From Niebla homalea (taxonomy: Eukaryota; Ascomycota; Lecanoromycetes; Lecanorales; Ramalinaceae), in contig JAHGAU010000042.1 of assembly GCA_019925105.1 (NCBI GenBank), positions 62,001 through 126,000 on the forward strand: a stretch of DNA of 64,000 bases, given 5' to 3'. Below are positions 31,913 to 43,566 of this stretch, one piece after another. Position 1 is the first letter of the stretch. Every line of letters begins with the position of its first letter. The notes beneath the pieces were generated by a model. That model was not told the DNA's origin, did not search any database, and worked only from the letters and a program-made list of their open reading frames with translations. The translations under genes were made by a program, and so were the position numbers.

Positions 31913-34054
31913 TCAGTAGAAGTGCAACCCACAGATATAGTCGAGCTCTTCCAATGTTCGTTGCTTCGTCTCCGGAACCAAAAGAAATATCATCCAGAAA
32001 GCCAAGACATTCAGTCCGGCGAAGAAACCGACCGCACCCGTCAAATGAAGCACATCGATAAGTCGGGGGACGCAGACTGTCAAGACGCCGGCCCAGAACA
32101 AATTGGTTGCTACGGACAGACTCATGCCGACTTCCCGGTGGAAAAGCGGAAATGCTTCTGCCGAGTATGTAAACGGGACTGGACCCTCACCCGGCGAGTA
32201 GAAGGCTGCGAATAGAAGGATGAAGAATACCACGAGTCCCAAATGCGCGGTCAATTTAGCGCTGATTTGGAAGCAGAAGGCCAATGCTAGTAGCGTCCAG
32301 GCCATGTGAGGAAACGTGAAGAGAAGCAGAGCTCGTCGTCCGAAGCTATCAATCACACGAACTGCAGGCCACGCGAAGACGAAGTTAACGAGCCCGAAGC
32401 CCCATGTGAAGATTAGCGCTTGTCTTTCGGAGGCGTGTGCGTCGGTAAAGAGCGTAGATGAGTAAAAGGCGATCATGTTGATGCCTTGGTAAAACGCGGA
32501 GTCAGTATTCTGATATGCTATTACACTCTCACAACATCGATGGAACTGGACGAAACGCTTATGAGACCTAACTTACCGCACATCTGCTGTGAGATCATGA
32601 CGACGAACGTGGCAAGCGTAGCACGACGCACTCGTGCGATGGTGAACAGCTGAACGAATCGTGTGAAGTATCTGGCTCTGGTTGCAATGTGCTTTTCGGA
32701 CTCCGTCACTCGAACCGTTTGGACATCTCCCTTGCCTAGCATGGCTTCCTCCAGGCGAACTTGAGCGTGAATGTAGTAGAGATCGCGCGCTGCTTGGAGG
32801 GGAGTGCTTCGTAGACGGCAGAGCGATCGGAAAGCGGCCTGGTACCTGTTCTTCTTGATATACCATCGAGGGGATTCTGGGATGTGTCAGCTTACACTTC
32901 GTTTCGTATGCGGTCAGGACATACCAGGGCACATGTAGATACCTATAAGCAACGGAATTGCAGGGATACAAGCAGACCCCAATTGTAGACGCCAGGCTAT
33001 AGGCCCCACTTGATACAATGCTAGATTTGCGGTTGCGCCGCTGGAGGTGATCAGCAACATCCAACCATGTTGATGGTCATTGCTCACAGAAAGATCCCAA
33101 ATGCGACCCAGAGCTGCCATCCCATGACAAGAGTCCCTCGTACATTAGCTGGCACATTCTCAGCTGCGAAGACTGGGACGGTCGATGCTTTGGTCCCCAT
33201 GGCGATTCCCAGCAGACACCGGCAAGCCAACAGTTCAGGCCAACTCTTTGTAAAGGCAGAGCCAAGGACCGAAGCAAACGCGAAGATTCCCGAGATGAAG
33301 ATTGTGCCCCGGCGACCGAATTTGTGATTGAGCGGATGTGACATCCAGCACCCAAACATAGCTGCAGCGAAGTACGGAGCCGCATTCACTAAGCCTAAGA
33401 TCCAAATATCCTTTGGATTTGGATTTGGACTGGTCGTCGTCGTCTGCAGACCAAAATTTTGAGGCCAAGTGAGATTGGCTCCATTCGAACCCGTCTGATC
33501 CCAGCCTTGCACTGCAGCCCCAATACAGCAGACCACCATTGTCACATAGAGGGAGGCGGGCTGTCGAAAAGGCCGATATACCTCGTTGTGCAATGCTTGC
33601 TTCTCCTCCTGGGTTATTCCCCGAACAACCTCGTAACATCTTGGGTCTTTGGCAATCTGTGCGCCTTTTTTCAGTAGGTCAAGGTGTTGGTCGAGCCCCT
33701 TCATACGCGCGAACTCGCGGACGTCTCGCAGCAGTTGTTCGGGGGTAAAGTGACCGAGCGGATTCTCAATGCTTTGCAAATTTCGCTATCAGCCTCTTAT
33801 CAACTATCAACTGATCAGGAGTTACGAACAGTGCCTCAACATTGTGATTGATATCAATAAATTTCGACCCAATCTCTAAGGCCTCACTGGTCTGTAGAAT
33901 TCAATCAGCGCCAATGGCTCTTGTGCTTCGATCGTACCTAAGCTTGACGTACGTAGATGCGAGTCGTCAAGCCGAACGACGATTTGCGAGAATCTTCCAG
34001 CTTCGAGTAGTCGCGACTCAGCTCTTGAGTCATCTGGACTGTCGGCCTGGACAT
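31913..34054 (-). CDS. MFS sugar-transporter family permease
   Basis: I reconstruct six exons on the minus strand: 34054-33953, 33891-33826, 33764-33088, 33040-32925, 32876-32577 and 32484-31913, 610 aa, with introns of 46-92 bp in consistent phase. Sugar-porter (PF00083) signatures are present: [36 protein letters not shown], the [14 protein letters not shown] motif built across the fifth intron, and [12 protein letters not shown] near the C-terminus. A cytoplasmic N-terminus of about 110 residues includes [19 protein letters not shown], common in one fungal subgroup. The first two exons were found only from splice logic. The substrate (hexose, quinate or similar) cannot be told. It is divergent from the phenol-hydroxylase-type gene at 35310, so the two may share regulation. 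Confidence 0.82.
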
Positions 34055-35309
34055 GTTGAGTTACGCGATACCAGCAAGGATTTGATAAGTTGGAGGTGCG
34101 TGGACTGCACATGCACAGGAAGCTGGAAGCACAAAAAGAGAGAGGGCGCGATGCTGTCAAGAAGCATGGCTTTTCCTCTCCACGACCCCGCTGCTGATTA
34201 TTGGCGGCGGAGTAAGTGGCATCTGGGTACATACCTAGAGTCCCGATGCACCAATGGGGCACGAGGGGAACAGAGGGTAGCAATAAGGCGCCGAACGAGA
34301 TGCGGTCAGCTCGCGAACTCTGCCGCGGGTGCAGACACATGGCTCAGCAGTCAGCACACGTTCTGAATCGTGTTCGGTACTTGTCACTGATGATCATCAT
34401 TTGGGTCGCCTTCGCTTCTTTGAGGCTCGACTGCATTTGTCAACTTATCAATGTGCTTTTGGCACATGCCTTATTTCTTGCGCACTTGCAAACTATAGCT
34501 ATTGGGACCGTCCGACAGAAGGAGAACCCGAGGAGTCGATATTCTAGCTTCCCAGGGACCTTTTAACGGTGAGAGGATCTAGAAAAACAGGAGCGGAGCT
34601 TGTGAAATGCCGATGAGTTAGTGTGTGTGCTGGTCTGATGTATGATAGGAGGATGTTCTCGGTTCGTGCATGCAAAACTACGGCGTATTTTCTGTTCCTT
34701 CAATTCTCAGTCTCCATCGAGCAGTGATCGACAGTACACATGACATGCGACAGGTGAGATCTCCGATAATGTAACAAAGTCGCATGCATGTCAGCAAGAG
34801 GCTGGCCATTCAGTCGCCACTTTTAGCGAATGATCTAGATGGCTCGGATGTGAATCAGAGCGAGTTGAATAAGCGACTTGGTTGCGTAAGCATCTGTGAT
34901 TGGCTGAGCAGGGCAGAGTCAGACAATACTTGAACCTGTTAGAGTTCGATCTCAATTGCCAAGAGCACACAATCTATTTGAAAGTCCCGTTGTTTATTTC
35001 AAATTCGGTTGCAGAATGGATGTCATCACCACCTACCCAATGCCCGTAGATGCTCGGCCACGGGTGACATGCACCATTGTCTTTGTTACTTCCTGCTCCA
35101 AGATCACTTCAATGTCTCAAAGCATCCTCCGTAGTCATGGTCGAAATCGTCATGGCCCACATCTCCATACAACTGAGGGAAGGTTACTTGCCAGATTGTG
35201 GAGTGATTCAAATCAGCAAGCGCTTGCAGAATCTTTGATGACCAGTACAGTAAGTGTTTGAGCGAAGTTCTTTCTCGAGCTGTGTGATTGACTGCGCCTT
35301 GGGTTCATA
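34055..35309. other. Divergent promoter region, transporter and FAD monooxygenase
   Basis: About 1.25 kb between two divergent starts with no credible coding frame. A bidirectional control region is plausible. No specific binding site could be assigned. Confidence 0.5.
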
Positions 35310-37109
35310 ATGGAACATGTGGATGTAATGATTTGTGGTGGCGGCCCCGCTGGGCTCCTCACTGCATACTGTCTTGCTCGATATGGGCTGTCTACCTATA
35401 TCATTGAGCAGCACGAGAGGCTCAAGCAGACAATGTATGGACGGGCTGCCATGATTGCCCCCAGGTCAATGGAAATGCTGGAGCAACTAGACCTCGCAGA
35501 GGAGTTGATGCAAATTGGCTTTGTCACAAGAGGCTGGATCACTTACAAGGATGGCCAACGAGTGGAGAGCAATGCCTTTGGCTCATTTGATAACTCCAAA
35601 ACCTTCTATGACTACTTGTTGCTTGTTCGACAAAAATACATTGAGGACGTGATCGGGGCTGCTTACCGAAACTGCTCCAAAACATCCATTCACTATGGCA
35701 CAAAGCTGCAAGGCTATAGCTTGACCAATGATGCCACTGATCATAATATCGAAGCGACTCTCGACACCGGACCAGATTCAGATGCCACGACTATTCGGTG
35801 CAAATACCTAGTAGGCGCCGACGGCGGACGCTCCACCGTTCGTTCTTTGGCTGGGATCCCGTTCGAAGGGGACACCAGCAATCGCCACTTCATACGGATT
35901 GATGGCATAGTGGAGACCAATATGCCAGATGAGCGTCAGACCAATGTCACCATTCAGTCTCGAAGCCATGGCAATGTCCTCTGGGCCTGCCTCGATCACG
36001 GCAGGACCCGTATTGGCTTTAATTTTCCAGAAGATTTGTACAAGACGCTGGGCGCCAAGATCTCCGAAGATGATGTGGTTCGAGAGGCCAAAAAGGCGGT
36101 GGAGCCTTTCACCCTGAATTTCACCTGCATCGACTGGTGGACGGCGTACTCGGTCGGTCAGCGACTCGCTGCCAATTTTCGTGCCCATGAAAGGGTGTTC
36201 CTTGCAGGAGATGCGGCCCACACCCATTCTTCAGCCGCAGCGCAAGGCTTGAACATTGGCCTACATGACGCCGTCAACCTGTCGTGGAAATTGGCAGGGC
36301 ATGTCAAGGGTTGGTATGCTGATTCAATCATAGAAACATATGCAACGGAGCGCAGGCCGGCTGCTGCCGCCGTCATTGAACAAGACAAGCTCGTGTCTGT
36401 TCTTCATGCAGGCGAAATTCCCCAGCAATACAAACATGGTCCGGATGCTGATCACAACCAGATCCTAGCATCCTTGATGAAGCAGAACAATCGAATGAAC
36501 ACCGGTATTGGTATCTCCTATGCAGCTGAGAACCCCACAATTGTCGAGTTCCCAAACGTGAAAGTGTCGGCAGGCGATCGAGCGCCTGACGCCCTTGTGC
36601 AGCGACCTGGAATGCGTTTCCCGATCCGCCTGTTTACGTTGTTTCAAAACGTCGGGAAATTCACAATCCTCACTTTTGGTGGCGATCCGTCAAAAACAAG
36701 CAGCCTGGTCAAAATGTGGAGAGAGTACGTCGACAAGACCGACAATGTGTCCCTCTTGCAGGCTGAGGTCTTTCAACACTTGACAATCATGCGCGTGGAG
36801 AACCAACGCCGTTCTCCCGACGAGCTGCTCCGCGTTCCTCGCTTTGGAGCTGCATACTACGATGTAGATGGCTCGGCACATGATCGATACGGGGTGCTGC
36901 AAGATGAAGGGAGGCTCATTGTTCTCAGACCCGACGGTACAATCGGCACTGGTTGTAATCTGGACGAAGGATCAAGAGTATCCGACTACTTTGGAGGTTT
37001 CTTGAAAAAACGAATTCAAACTACAAATGGAATACATCGAGATACGAAGGACTCAAATGTCGATAAGCCTTTCCATGGGGTGGCTGAAATTCAGATCGAC
37101 AAAGCTTGA
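35310..37109 (+). CDS. FAD-dependent monooxygenase, phenol 2-monooxygenase/PheA-TfdB type
   Basis: A single-exon frame of 599 aa, matching the usual length of phenol-hydroxylase-type enzymes. Motifs are VMICGGGPAGLLTAYCLARYG (dinucleotide fold, residues about 5-26), YLVGADGGRSTVRSLAGIPF (about 168-187) and the FAD motif VFLAGDAAHTHSSAAAQGLN (about 297-316). A C-terminal thioredoxin-like domain follows (GRLIVLRPDGTIGTGCNL). The family hydroxylates phenols ortho to the hydroxyl using NADPH, FAD and oxygen. The substrate is not readable; both catabolic and biosynthetic relatives exist. It is divergent from a sugar-transporter-family permease, a neighbourhood seen for uptake-plus-catabolism pairs, but that link is only suggestive. 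Confidence 0.88.
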   Translation: MEHVDVMICGGGPAGLLTAYCLARYGLSTYIIEQHERLKQTMYGRAAMIAPRSMEMLEQLDLAEELMQIGFVTRGWITYKDGQRVESNAFGSFDNSKTFYDYLLLVRQKYIEDVIGAAYRNCSKTSIHYGTKLQGYSLTNDATDHNIEATLDTGPDSDATTIRCKYLVGADGGRSTVRSLAGIPFEGDTSNRHFIRIDGIVETNMPDERQTNVTIQSRSHGNVLWACLDHGRTRIGFNFPEDLYKTLGAKISEDDVVREAKKAVEPFTLNFTCIDWWTAYSVGQRLAANFRAHERVFLAGDAAHTHSSAAAQGLNIGLHDAVNLSWKLAGHVKGWYADSIIETYATERRPAAAAVIEQDKLVSVLHAGEIPQQYKHGPDADHNQILASLMKQNNRMNTGIGISYAAENPTIVEFPNVKVSAGDRAPDALVQRPGMRFPIRLFTLFQNVGKFTILTFGGDPSKTSSLVKMWREYVDKTDNVSLLQAEVFQHLTIMRVENQRRSPDELLRVPRFGAAYYDVDGSAHDRYGVLQDEGRLIVLRPDGTIGTGCNLDEGSRVSDYFGGFLKKRIQTTNGIHRDTKDSNVDKPFHGVAEIQIDKA

Positions 37110-38932
37110 ATTGGATCGACGGCGCTGACGGACGGAAATACCACAACGGACTACGGATGAGACCCGACGAGATCTGTCGAAATAGCATTCACCAGACGCT
37201 GGCTTTGATCATTGATTTACCTGAGGAGGTTCAAGTCACTTCGCCCAATTGTCGATAGCGACAGCCCAAATGAGCGTCTTTCCCTTGACGCAGACTGCAA
37301 ATCCTCTATTCCTATATCATTTAAGCGCTTACCACAGTACCCTCGTCTTGAAGCATGATCATTCGCCGCAGTACGAGTAAGCCAATTTATAGATGATGGC
37401 TACAGGTGTAACATCATTCAGCATCAGGAACTTCGTAGCGTTGGCTTCGTTGAATGCTCGACTGATTTGTGTGATCCTCGACTTCGAACGACACCATGAC
37501 CCCAAGTTGCAGATCGTCATGATAGGAAGTATCGTCCCCATGTCCCTCGGCAGGCGCGGTCTGGAGAGTCGAAGTCCCTGGTAAATTTTTTGAACGCCAA
37601 AGACTTACTCGATACACATTCCGTTCACAATCGGCGACAGCTTGTTCAAATTTTCTCGGCTACGTTCGAATGCAATAAGTGCAAGGAAATGAGAAGCGAC
37701 GTGCTGAGACTTACTGATCGCCACTCATATCCCTTTGAACTGAGAGAATAGCTTTCTGAAGACGTCAAGCGGGAGGAATTCTTATCGCTGAATCAACTCA
37801 TCGAATTTCACAGGTGGCCCATCGGATTGTCCAAAATGCATCGCTTGATGATTCGGGGCATCTCTCCCGAAAAACTGGAGCCCCAGCCACGGACTTGAAG
37901 ACAACCTGCCGCAGGTTATATGAGTGTAGGGGCAGCCAAGATCGCGTACATAGTAAGTTCCAGAGACAGCCGTGATGGCTTGGGTCCGCTCGAAGGAAGC
38001 GGCTTTTGGTGCTCCAAGATACGAAAGAAAAGAATCCCAGGCCAGGTCGATGTGGTGGGGAATAGAAATTCTTGGCCCTCATAAGTGGAAATGGGAAGAT
38101 CAATGGAGGCAGATTTGTCGTAAGTGGGCCTTGGAAAAGTAGAATGTTGTATGACGAGTATCGAACAAGACCAATTGACGATGTTGCTCTCCTGCCGTAG
38201 ACTGGACAACGAGCCTTTTGGACATGGCAACGTGCTGACACTATAAGCGTAAAAGAATTCTCTTAGGGTTGTCTTGACTTGAATGGACCGAAAGATCCAG
38301 CTTTATATGACTTGTGGAGTCTGGCCATTCTGAATCATCGTACTTATGACCCAGCTTTCTGACTCTTTGGAACAACGGCAATGGTGTTCCCAAACCGTTT
38401 GCCAAGCGAAGCTTGGCCTGGAGGAGGGTCGAAAGACCATAGCATCAATGAATACAGCCATCGCAAAGTAGATCCTCATCAACAGCTTCGTCAATGGCAA
38501 CCATCGGTCGTAAGCTGACGAGGTACAACGCCGTTGTGTCCTGTGGACGAATGACTGACCTGCAGTGTAGACATGCTTGCTTACCCATACAGACGAGCAC
38601 TCCCACATTCTCCCGCAAATGGTACTGAACTAAAGCTGCTGCACGTTTCTGCGATGAGTGGCGATGTGCCCTCTCTCATATGCGGCATGCAAAAGCTTTC
38701 AGGTAGTCTTGGTAGTATGACCGAATTTATTTGCGGCTCCGGGCGCATGGGAGAATGCCACGAATTCGGCTGAAATTGAGACATGTCGGTTCGAATGCGG
38801 GTGGCGCAATGGCGACATTATTATATGCGACGCTCAGGTGATAGGGAACATGAATTCAAACTTCACTACACCTCACGGGTCCTCATCAGAGTGGGAGAAG
38901 GATCGACAGAAGTGTGTCCCCATCTTCACAGA
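37110..38932. other. Intergenic, 1.8 kb, nothing recognised
   Basis: Frames on both strands (for example 37798-38241 minus, 147 aa, and 38303-38608 minus, 101 aa) lack domains, signal peptides and splice consistency. No repeat was seen. Confidence 0.45.
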
Positions 38933-39556
38933 ATGATTTTACCTTTCTGTCTCCTCTCAGCTACTTTAGCAAACAATGTCTTCGTCTTCGCTCATCCACG
39001 AACATCCCCGTCAAATGGCAAGATTATGGGGGAACCCGCGTCCATGGCAGGAGATCTGATATACCGGCCGTCCCAAGGCAATCTCACAAACAGCACCGCT
39101 TTGCAAGCACGCAAAGTCACTTGCTTAACCCGGCAACACTTCGACACCCCCGTTACCCACACCGATTGCAAGAGCACCATCCAAGCCATCCGCGAATTCC
39201 CCCTCTATAGAACCCGGCAAACCTTTATCGAGGACCCACCTTACCATTCCGTGCCCATTGTCCCCGGCTACGGGGGCCCCCCGTTCGGCATTCAAGTGCG
39301 CGGGTCCGTTTGTGCCATCGCAGTCACGACGATGACGCAGAAATTCTCGAGCGTTTTCCGCTGGTATGATGTCAGGCAGGCAGCGGAGACGATCCTTGAT
39401 GAATGCGAGCATACAGGGTTCGGGGGCGTCATTGATGTGGGACCGTCGGAGGGGTCCATGACTTGGACTGTGACGATAGTTGGGAAGCCGGCGGGACCTC
39501 CTGTTTGGTTGAGCGGCAATGCTGTGCAGGATGCTCCGACGGTGTTGACGAATTAG
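38933..39556 (+). CDS. Small secreted four-cysteine protein
   Basis: A single-exon frame of 207 aa from the ATG at 38933; the longer frame upstream to 38783 has no signal peptide at its start, so I prefer the internal Met. Signal peptide: ILPFCLLSATLANNVFVFA. The mature protein has CLTRQHFDT, TDCKSTIQAI, GSVCAIAVTT and DECEHTG, followed by FGGVIDVG and a beta-rich MTWTVTIVG. The cysteine order, the DC before a helix, the GS(V)C before a strand, and the helix-C-GG-VG end match the secreted proteins encoded at 5324-6745 and 12792-13597. This is a fungal family of unknown function. The intron-free structure here, against two introns in the other two, suggests an old divergence or loss of introns. 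Confidence 0.65.
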   Translation: MILPFCLLSATLANNVFVFAHPRTSPSNGKIMGEPASMAGDLIYRPSQGNLTNSTALQARKVTCLTRQHFDTPVTHTDCKSTIQAIREFPLYRTRQTFIEDPPYHSVPIVPGYGGPPFGIQVRGSVCAIAVTTMTQKFSSVFRWYDVRQAAETILDECEHTGFGGVIDVGPSEGSMTWTVTIVGKPAGPPVWLSGNAVQDAPTVLTN

Positions 39557-40497
39557 ATCCGATTTTTGGCGGACGGTTTCAGGCACCAGTTGGGAGGGCG
39601 ACAGAAGGAGTTGCTGCGGCTTCTTTACGCCGGAGAAGAGAGATATGAAAACAATCTGACTCGCGTGATTCAGATCTGCCTGCATATTGCACTCGCCGTC
39701 TAGCCCAAACTCCTGTTCTCGCTGCAGATTATTCTTGACGAGCACTAGACTTACCGCCAAATCCATCACGTCACAGGCTGAGCATACGGGGAGCCCATCT
39801 CGGCTAGCATTGTAGATCTTCGGCTTCAATGAACGTATTAGATCGCAGATCAAAACCGATGCCAACGTCAAATCCGGGACGCTACGCGGTGTGATTGATG
39901 ATACAATTCAACTTTCGTAGTGTCCACATCGAGACCATCTGCTTGTGACTTATCAATGATGGTGCGTTGATACTTGCATGCATCCTGCGTCTGCAATGCA
40001 ATGCTTTCTGAAAACAAGCCTCGTGTGACGACGCCTTTCGATTTGAGCCATCTGGGTGCATGGCATGCCGGTAGAAGTAAGTGTTTTCAGAGCGCCAGTG
40101 ACAAGACACGCTATACCACTAATAAGTCAGGTTTTCATATGTTTTTTTCCTTCCCAAAGAGAATAGTTGCCAACCGGTCAACTTATGATAGGTATCCATA
40201 CTTCCGGCCAAAAGCCTGACCCTGATGATGAGCCGAGGAGAAGACGCGAACTGGGAGCTGAACAGCCCGCAAATGAGCTCCAGGCAAAATACGCAGTGAG
40301 CGAGGGGACTGTGACCAGTGTCTCTGAAGGTAAAGATCTCACTCAGATGTCTCCATATTCGCTTGCAATCAGACAGGAGCTTGAAGGACCAGAGCACCCG
40401 CAGGAGACAGGATATGCCTGATGTATGAATGATTATCGCATGCTTTCTTCGCTAGTTCAAACTACCAGCAACCTATTCTCATGTTTTTTATTCCACT
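39557..40497. other. Intergenic; possible small unrecognised gene
   Basis: On the plus strand, a frame starting about 40004 (LSENKPRVTTPFDLSHLG) could splice over a CTAATAAG branch-like site near 40130 into a polar stretch at about 40169-40421 (SGQKPDPDDEPRRRRELGAE ...) ending ETGYA. The polar stretch looks coding-like, but no domain is recognised and the splice model is uncertain, so I do not call a gene. Confidence 0.3.
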
Positions 40498-41743
40498 CTA
40501 CAGTCCAGCCACTTCAGTTCCATCGCAGCCCCCTTCGCGTCGGATGAGGAATCTTGTATGAAAGAAGTCGCCCCTATGGTATTCACCATTCTTCGGATCT
40601 TCTTCAAATATCTGCAATTCCCAATTAATCGACTTGGCAACATTTCTCGCAAAGATCGTCCATTTCTTCGATTGCATAGCTCGAGCAGTAATGTGGATGT
40701 CGAGCTGCTGGACGATGTCCAACGACGCAACTGCTTTGGTCAGCTGATCGAACAGCACCGCTGTAGAAGGCGCGTCCTACGTATGCATCAGTCCGAGCTC
40801 GAGAATGGTCCTTGGAGACGCAAACGGGCCACCCCCCCCAACAGCTAGGACGAAATGACTTACCGCATTCTTGGTTTCCCACCGCATCGCGTTCCCGAGA
40901 TCCAATCGCAAAGTCTGGAAACGCGCGTGAACATTCTTGGAAAAGAGGAGGCTGTTGATGATACTGCAGAGATCATCGCGGGACTCCCGATCCCCCCAGT
41001 GATCAACCCCCGAGAATCGATCCCACATGACATTCTTCCGCATCGGTATCATGGGGTAATCTCTGCGTCCGAGGATACTGCAGTTCTGAGTCAGGTGGAT
41101 ATCACGGATCTTATCGACGTGCTTCGCCCAGGGAGCGTTGCTCAGACAGTTCCCGCTATCATCCCAGTCCAGCGCAAAGTGAAATGCGTTTCGACCATAC
41201 AGGACCGCCGATGCGCCGGCATTGATGTGGGAGTTGGTGGCGAGGATGGCAGGGTGGAGGAAGTAGCGGTTAGTGCATCGCGTGTGTTGCGATTTTGGAG
41301 CTTCGTGGTGCGGGAACGAGAGGTCGAGCAAGTCGTTGAAACCAGGAGGGAGGCCTGTGCCGAATTCCCAATTCTGGCTCGCATCTTCATCTTCGCTTTC
41401 ATCGTCATCGTCATCTTCATTGGTACTGTCATTGGGGGAGGGTATATCCCAGCGGCTGGGTTCCTTGACTTCTCCCACACAAGGTCTTGTGGTGGGAGTA
41501 TTGTGGCCATCAAGCTGGAACAATATATCATCGTTCTCGTCCTGGTATTTCATCTCGGCTTCGATGCATGTTCTATATTGCATCAGCGCAAGATCCGACA
41601 TACTGCATCAGGGCTGTTTTCTTTGGGATCCCTCACCTGGTGGTCCCACGTAGCTGGGGCCAGAATTCCTTCTTGTCATTGGTAAGAAGCTCGATGTATA
41701 TCTGGGCAAGAATCTCGGCGGGCAGGTCGATGAGAGACGACAT
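40498..41743 (-). CDS. LPxE(I/L)R family protein, array member 1 (divergent)
   Basis: Three exons on the minus strand (41743-41637, 41572-40864, 40776-40498) encode 364 aa. The N-terminus, SSLIDLPAEILAQIYIELL, is the F-box-like/2EXR-like helix that starts every member of this array. The first intron falls after 107 nt in phase 2, as in the other members. This copy is the longest and most divergent: it has an acidic run at residues about 87-99 (DDDDDESEDED), an ASAVLYGRNAFHFALDW block, an additional phase-0 intron (40777-40863) and a C-terminus without the usual W-x-L-x-P. A role in ubiquitin ligase targeting is suggested by the F-box resemblance but is not established. It sits at the downstream (lowest-coordinate) end of the array. 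Confidence 0.7.
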
Positions 41744-42139
41744 CACGTAGCGTGACTTCAATAATTTTGTCAAATGGTTGAAGTTGGACTGAAGATTCAG
41801 TTTGGGGAGCTGCGATGGATGTCAAAGAAAGTAGCGCGAGAATGTTGACACTTAAACTCAGTGAATTATAGTGGGGTAAAGAACCCCACCAAGCTCTTCG
41901 TCGACAGAGTACACAATGACGGCCGCAAAAGACTGATTGCAAGTAACAAGGAGCAGAGCAGTAGAAGTCTAATAAAATAGCACTTTGGATATGGACCGAA
42001 GCTGAGAGCCTGACATTTACAACGTGCCTGTCTTTTGAGTCCTACGACAATAACCCTGAGCGTCGATCGAACTTCGGCGGTTTTTGTTTCACTCCACTTC
42101 GACCGATATCTCTCGGTTCATGGTATGATTCAGCTCATC
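41744..42139. other. Array intergenic, nothing recognised
   Basis: Promoter of member 1 and 3' flank of member 2; no coding frame or repeat recognised. Confidence 0.45.
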
Positions 42140-42934
42140 TTAACCCGACTTTGGCACCATTACCCACTGATTCACTGTGCATTCTCGATATCGCAGCGGG
42201 TTAGGATCATCAATCTCAACGCTAGCTGATTCAACCGTATAAGCCCCCTCGCTCATCGAGCTAGCCTGCCATTCGTTGAGATGTCCATACTCGAAGTCGC
42301 CGACGCCAATATACCACACAGTGAGCGTGAATCGCACAGAGACTTTGACCATTTCCATGCGTCTCAGCATATTGACCTCCATCTTTTGGGTACCGAGTCC
42401 TTCCCAGAGCTCTAGCTTGACGGTCTTGAGCTGATTCGGTGCCTTTGCAAGTTTGACAAAGACGCCGGCTGAGCGTCTCTTCTCCCCCAGGCTAGTAGTA
42501 TCGCCGAATTGGAGTTCGAGATGGCCGATCCAGTAAAGGAATTTTTCAGTTGGCCCGGTTTCGAGCGCTTTGAGCATGTTGCACCTTGTCCGGCCAAGCC
42601 CGTTTTGTTTCTTGCCGGTGCGTGCTCTCTGCTGACAGCTGTCTTTAGATTGATGCACGAAGACGTTTTCTCCGTAGAGTATGGGCATCGCTTCATCATG
42701 GATGGCTCTGGATGTCCGTAGGATCGCTAGATGTACCTTGAAACCGAAATGTCGTCTGTAGACTCTGCAAAGCAGTCTATCAGTGGGGGCATTCACCTAG
42801 CTTTCAGTGAAGACAACTTACTTATCCTCTACCAGTGGAAAGATGCCGGCACCAAGCTCGTCATTGGCAAGGAGCAAGTGCTTGTATATCATGCGTTTAA
42901 GCTCGAGAGGCAGCTGGGACAAATAGTCAGACAT
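42140..42934 (-). CDS. LPxE(I/L)R family protein, array member 2
   Basis: Exons 42934-42822 and 42776-42140 give 249 aa. The N-terminus is YLSQLPLELKRMIYKHLLL; the second exon begins with an RRHFGFKVHLAILRTSRAIH block, then YGENVFVHQ, HLELQFGD and a C-terminal QWVMVPKSG. The intron is short (45 bp, GTAAGT to GATAG) and phase 2. Exon sizes, 113 and 637 nt, are identical to those of member 4. The family looks like the fungal F-box-like/2EXR-like proteins in which an N-terminal LPxE(L/I)R helix is followed by an L-xx-(N/C)-x-x-I-xx-EA helix. No enzymatic motif is seen. Confidence 0.75.
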
Positions 42935-43566
42935 GCTTGTATTGGAGTGTTAATGGTTTCATACGGTTCAAGAAGTTGACAAAAAGTGGAATAAACTTCA
43001 ATTTTAGTGTTACCTGTCACGTGGACTGGATTGCTATTTTAGGCCGATTGTGGTAGCCTTGACGACCTTTGGGCCTCGGCAAGTGCCTCAAAATGTGAAA
43101 ATCACACACATCTATCAGCGAGTGGTAATGTGTCCTCTCAGTAGCATGATTCTATCAAGAGTCTAAATGATGAATGGATACAGTGTCATGGATGTTGCTA
43201 TCCTAAGAGTAGGACCGTGAAGAACATGTTATCCATCCTTGTAATCTAACAGGTGAAGAGCCAGTTAGCATTTTCCATGCCAGCTGACGGTGGAACAATC
43301 TCTCAACAAGTAGAGATGTAGTTGGAATAGAACCTCTTGTGTTCCGGCGTGCAAACTCCGGAAGCTCTTTTTTGATGGGATATCTTGATAAGTCTGTGAA
43401 TTGCCAACTGGTTCTGGATCGCAGGATGTCGCGCCAAAGATCATAGAGGCCTGAGCATCATAGAATCGCTTTCTCAGATTACCGCAATCGATTTTCTCTG
43501 TCTTTCGATCCTACATCTGCACGTGCTAGCCATTGTACCTTCATCGTCATGACCCGACCATTCTTC
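42935..43566. other. Array intergenic, nothing recognised
   Basis: No gene or repeat is seen in about 630 bp between members 2 and 3. Confidence 0.45.

Noticed and set aside
33848..34366. 172-aa plus-strand and 154-aa minus-strand frames upstream of the sugar transporter
   Set aside because: The spliced two-exon transporter N-terminus explains the region better; neither frame has a domain.
40855..41685. 276-aa plus-strand frame opposite array member 1
   Set aside because: Antisense shadow; the minus strand has the family motif, matching introns and phase.
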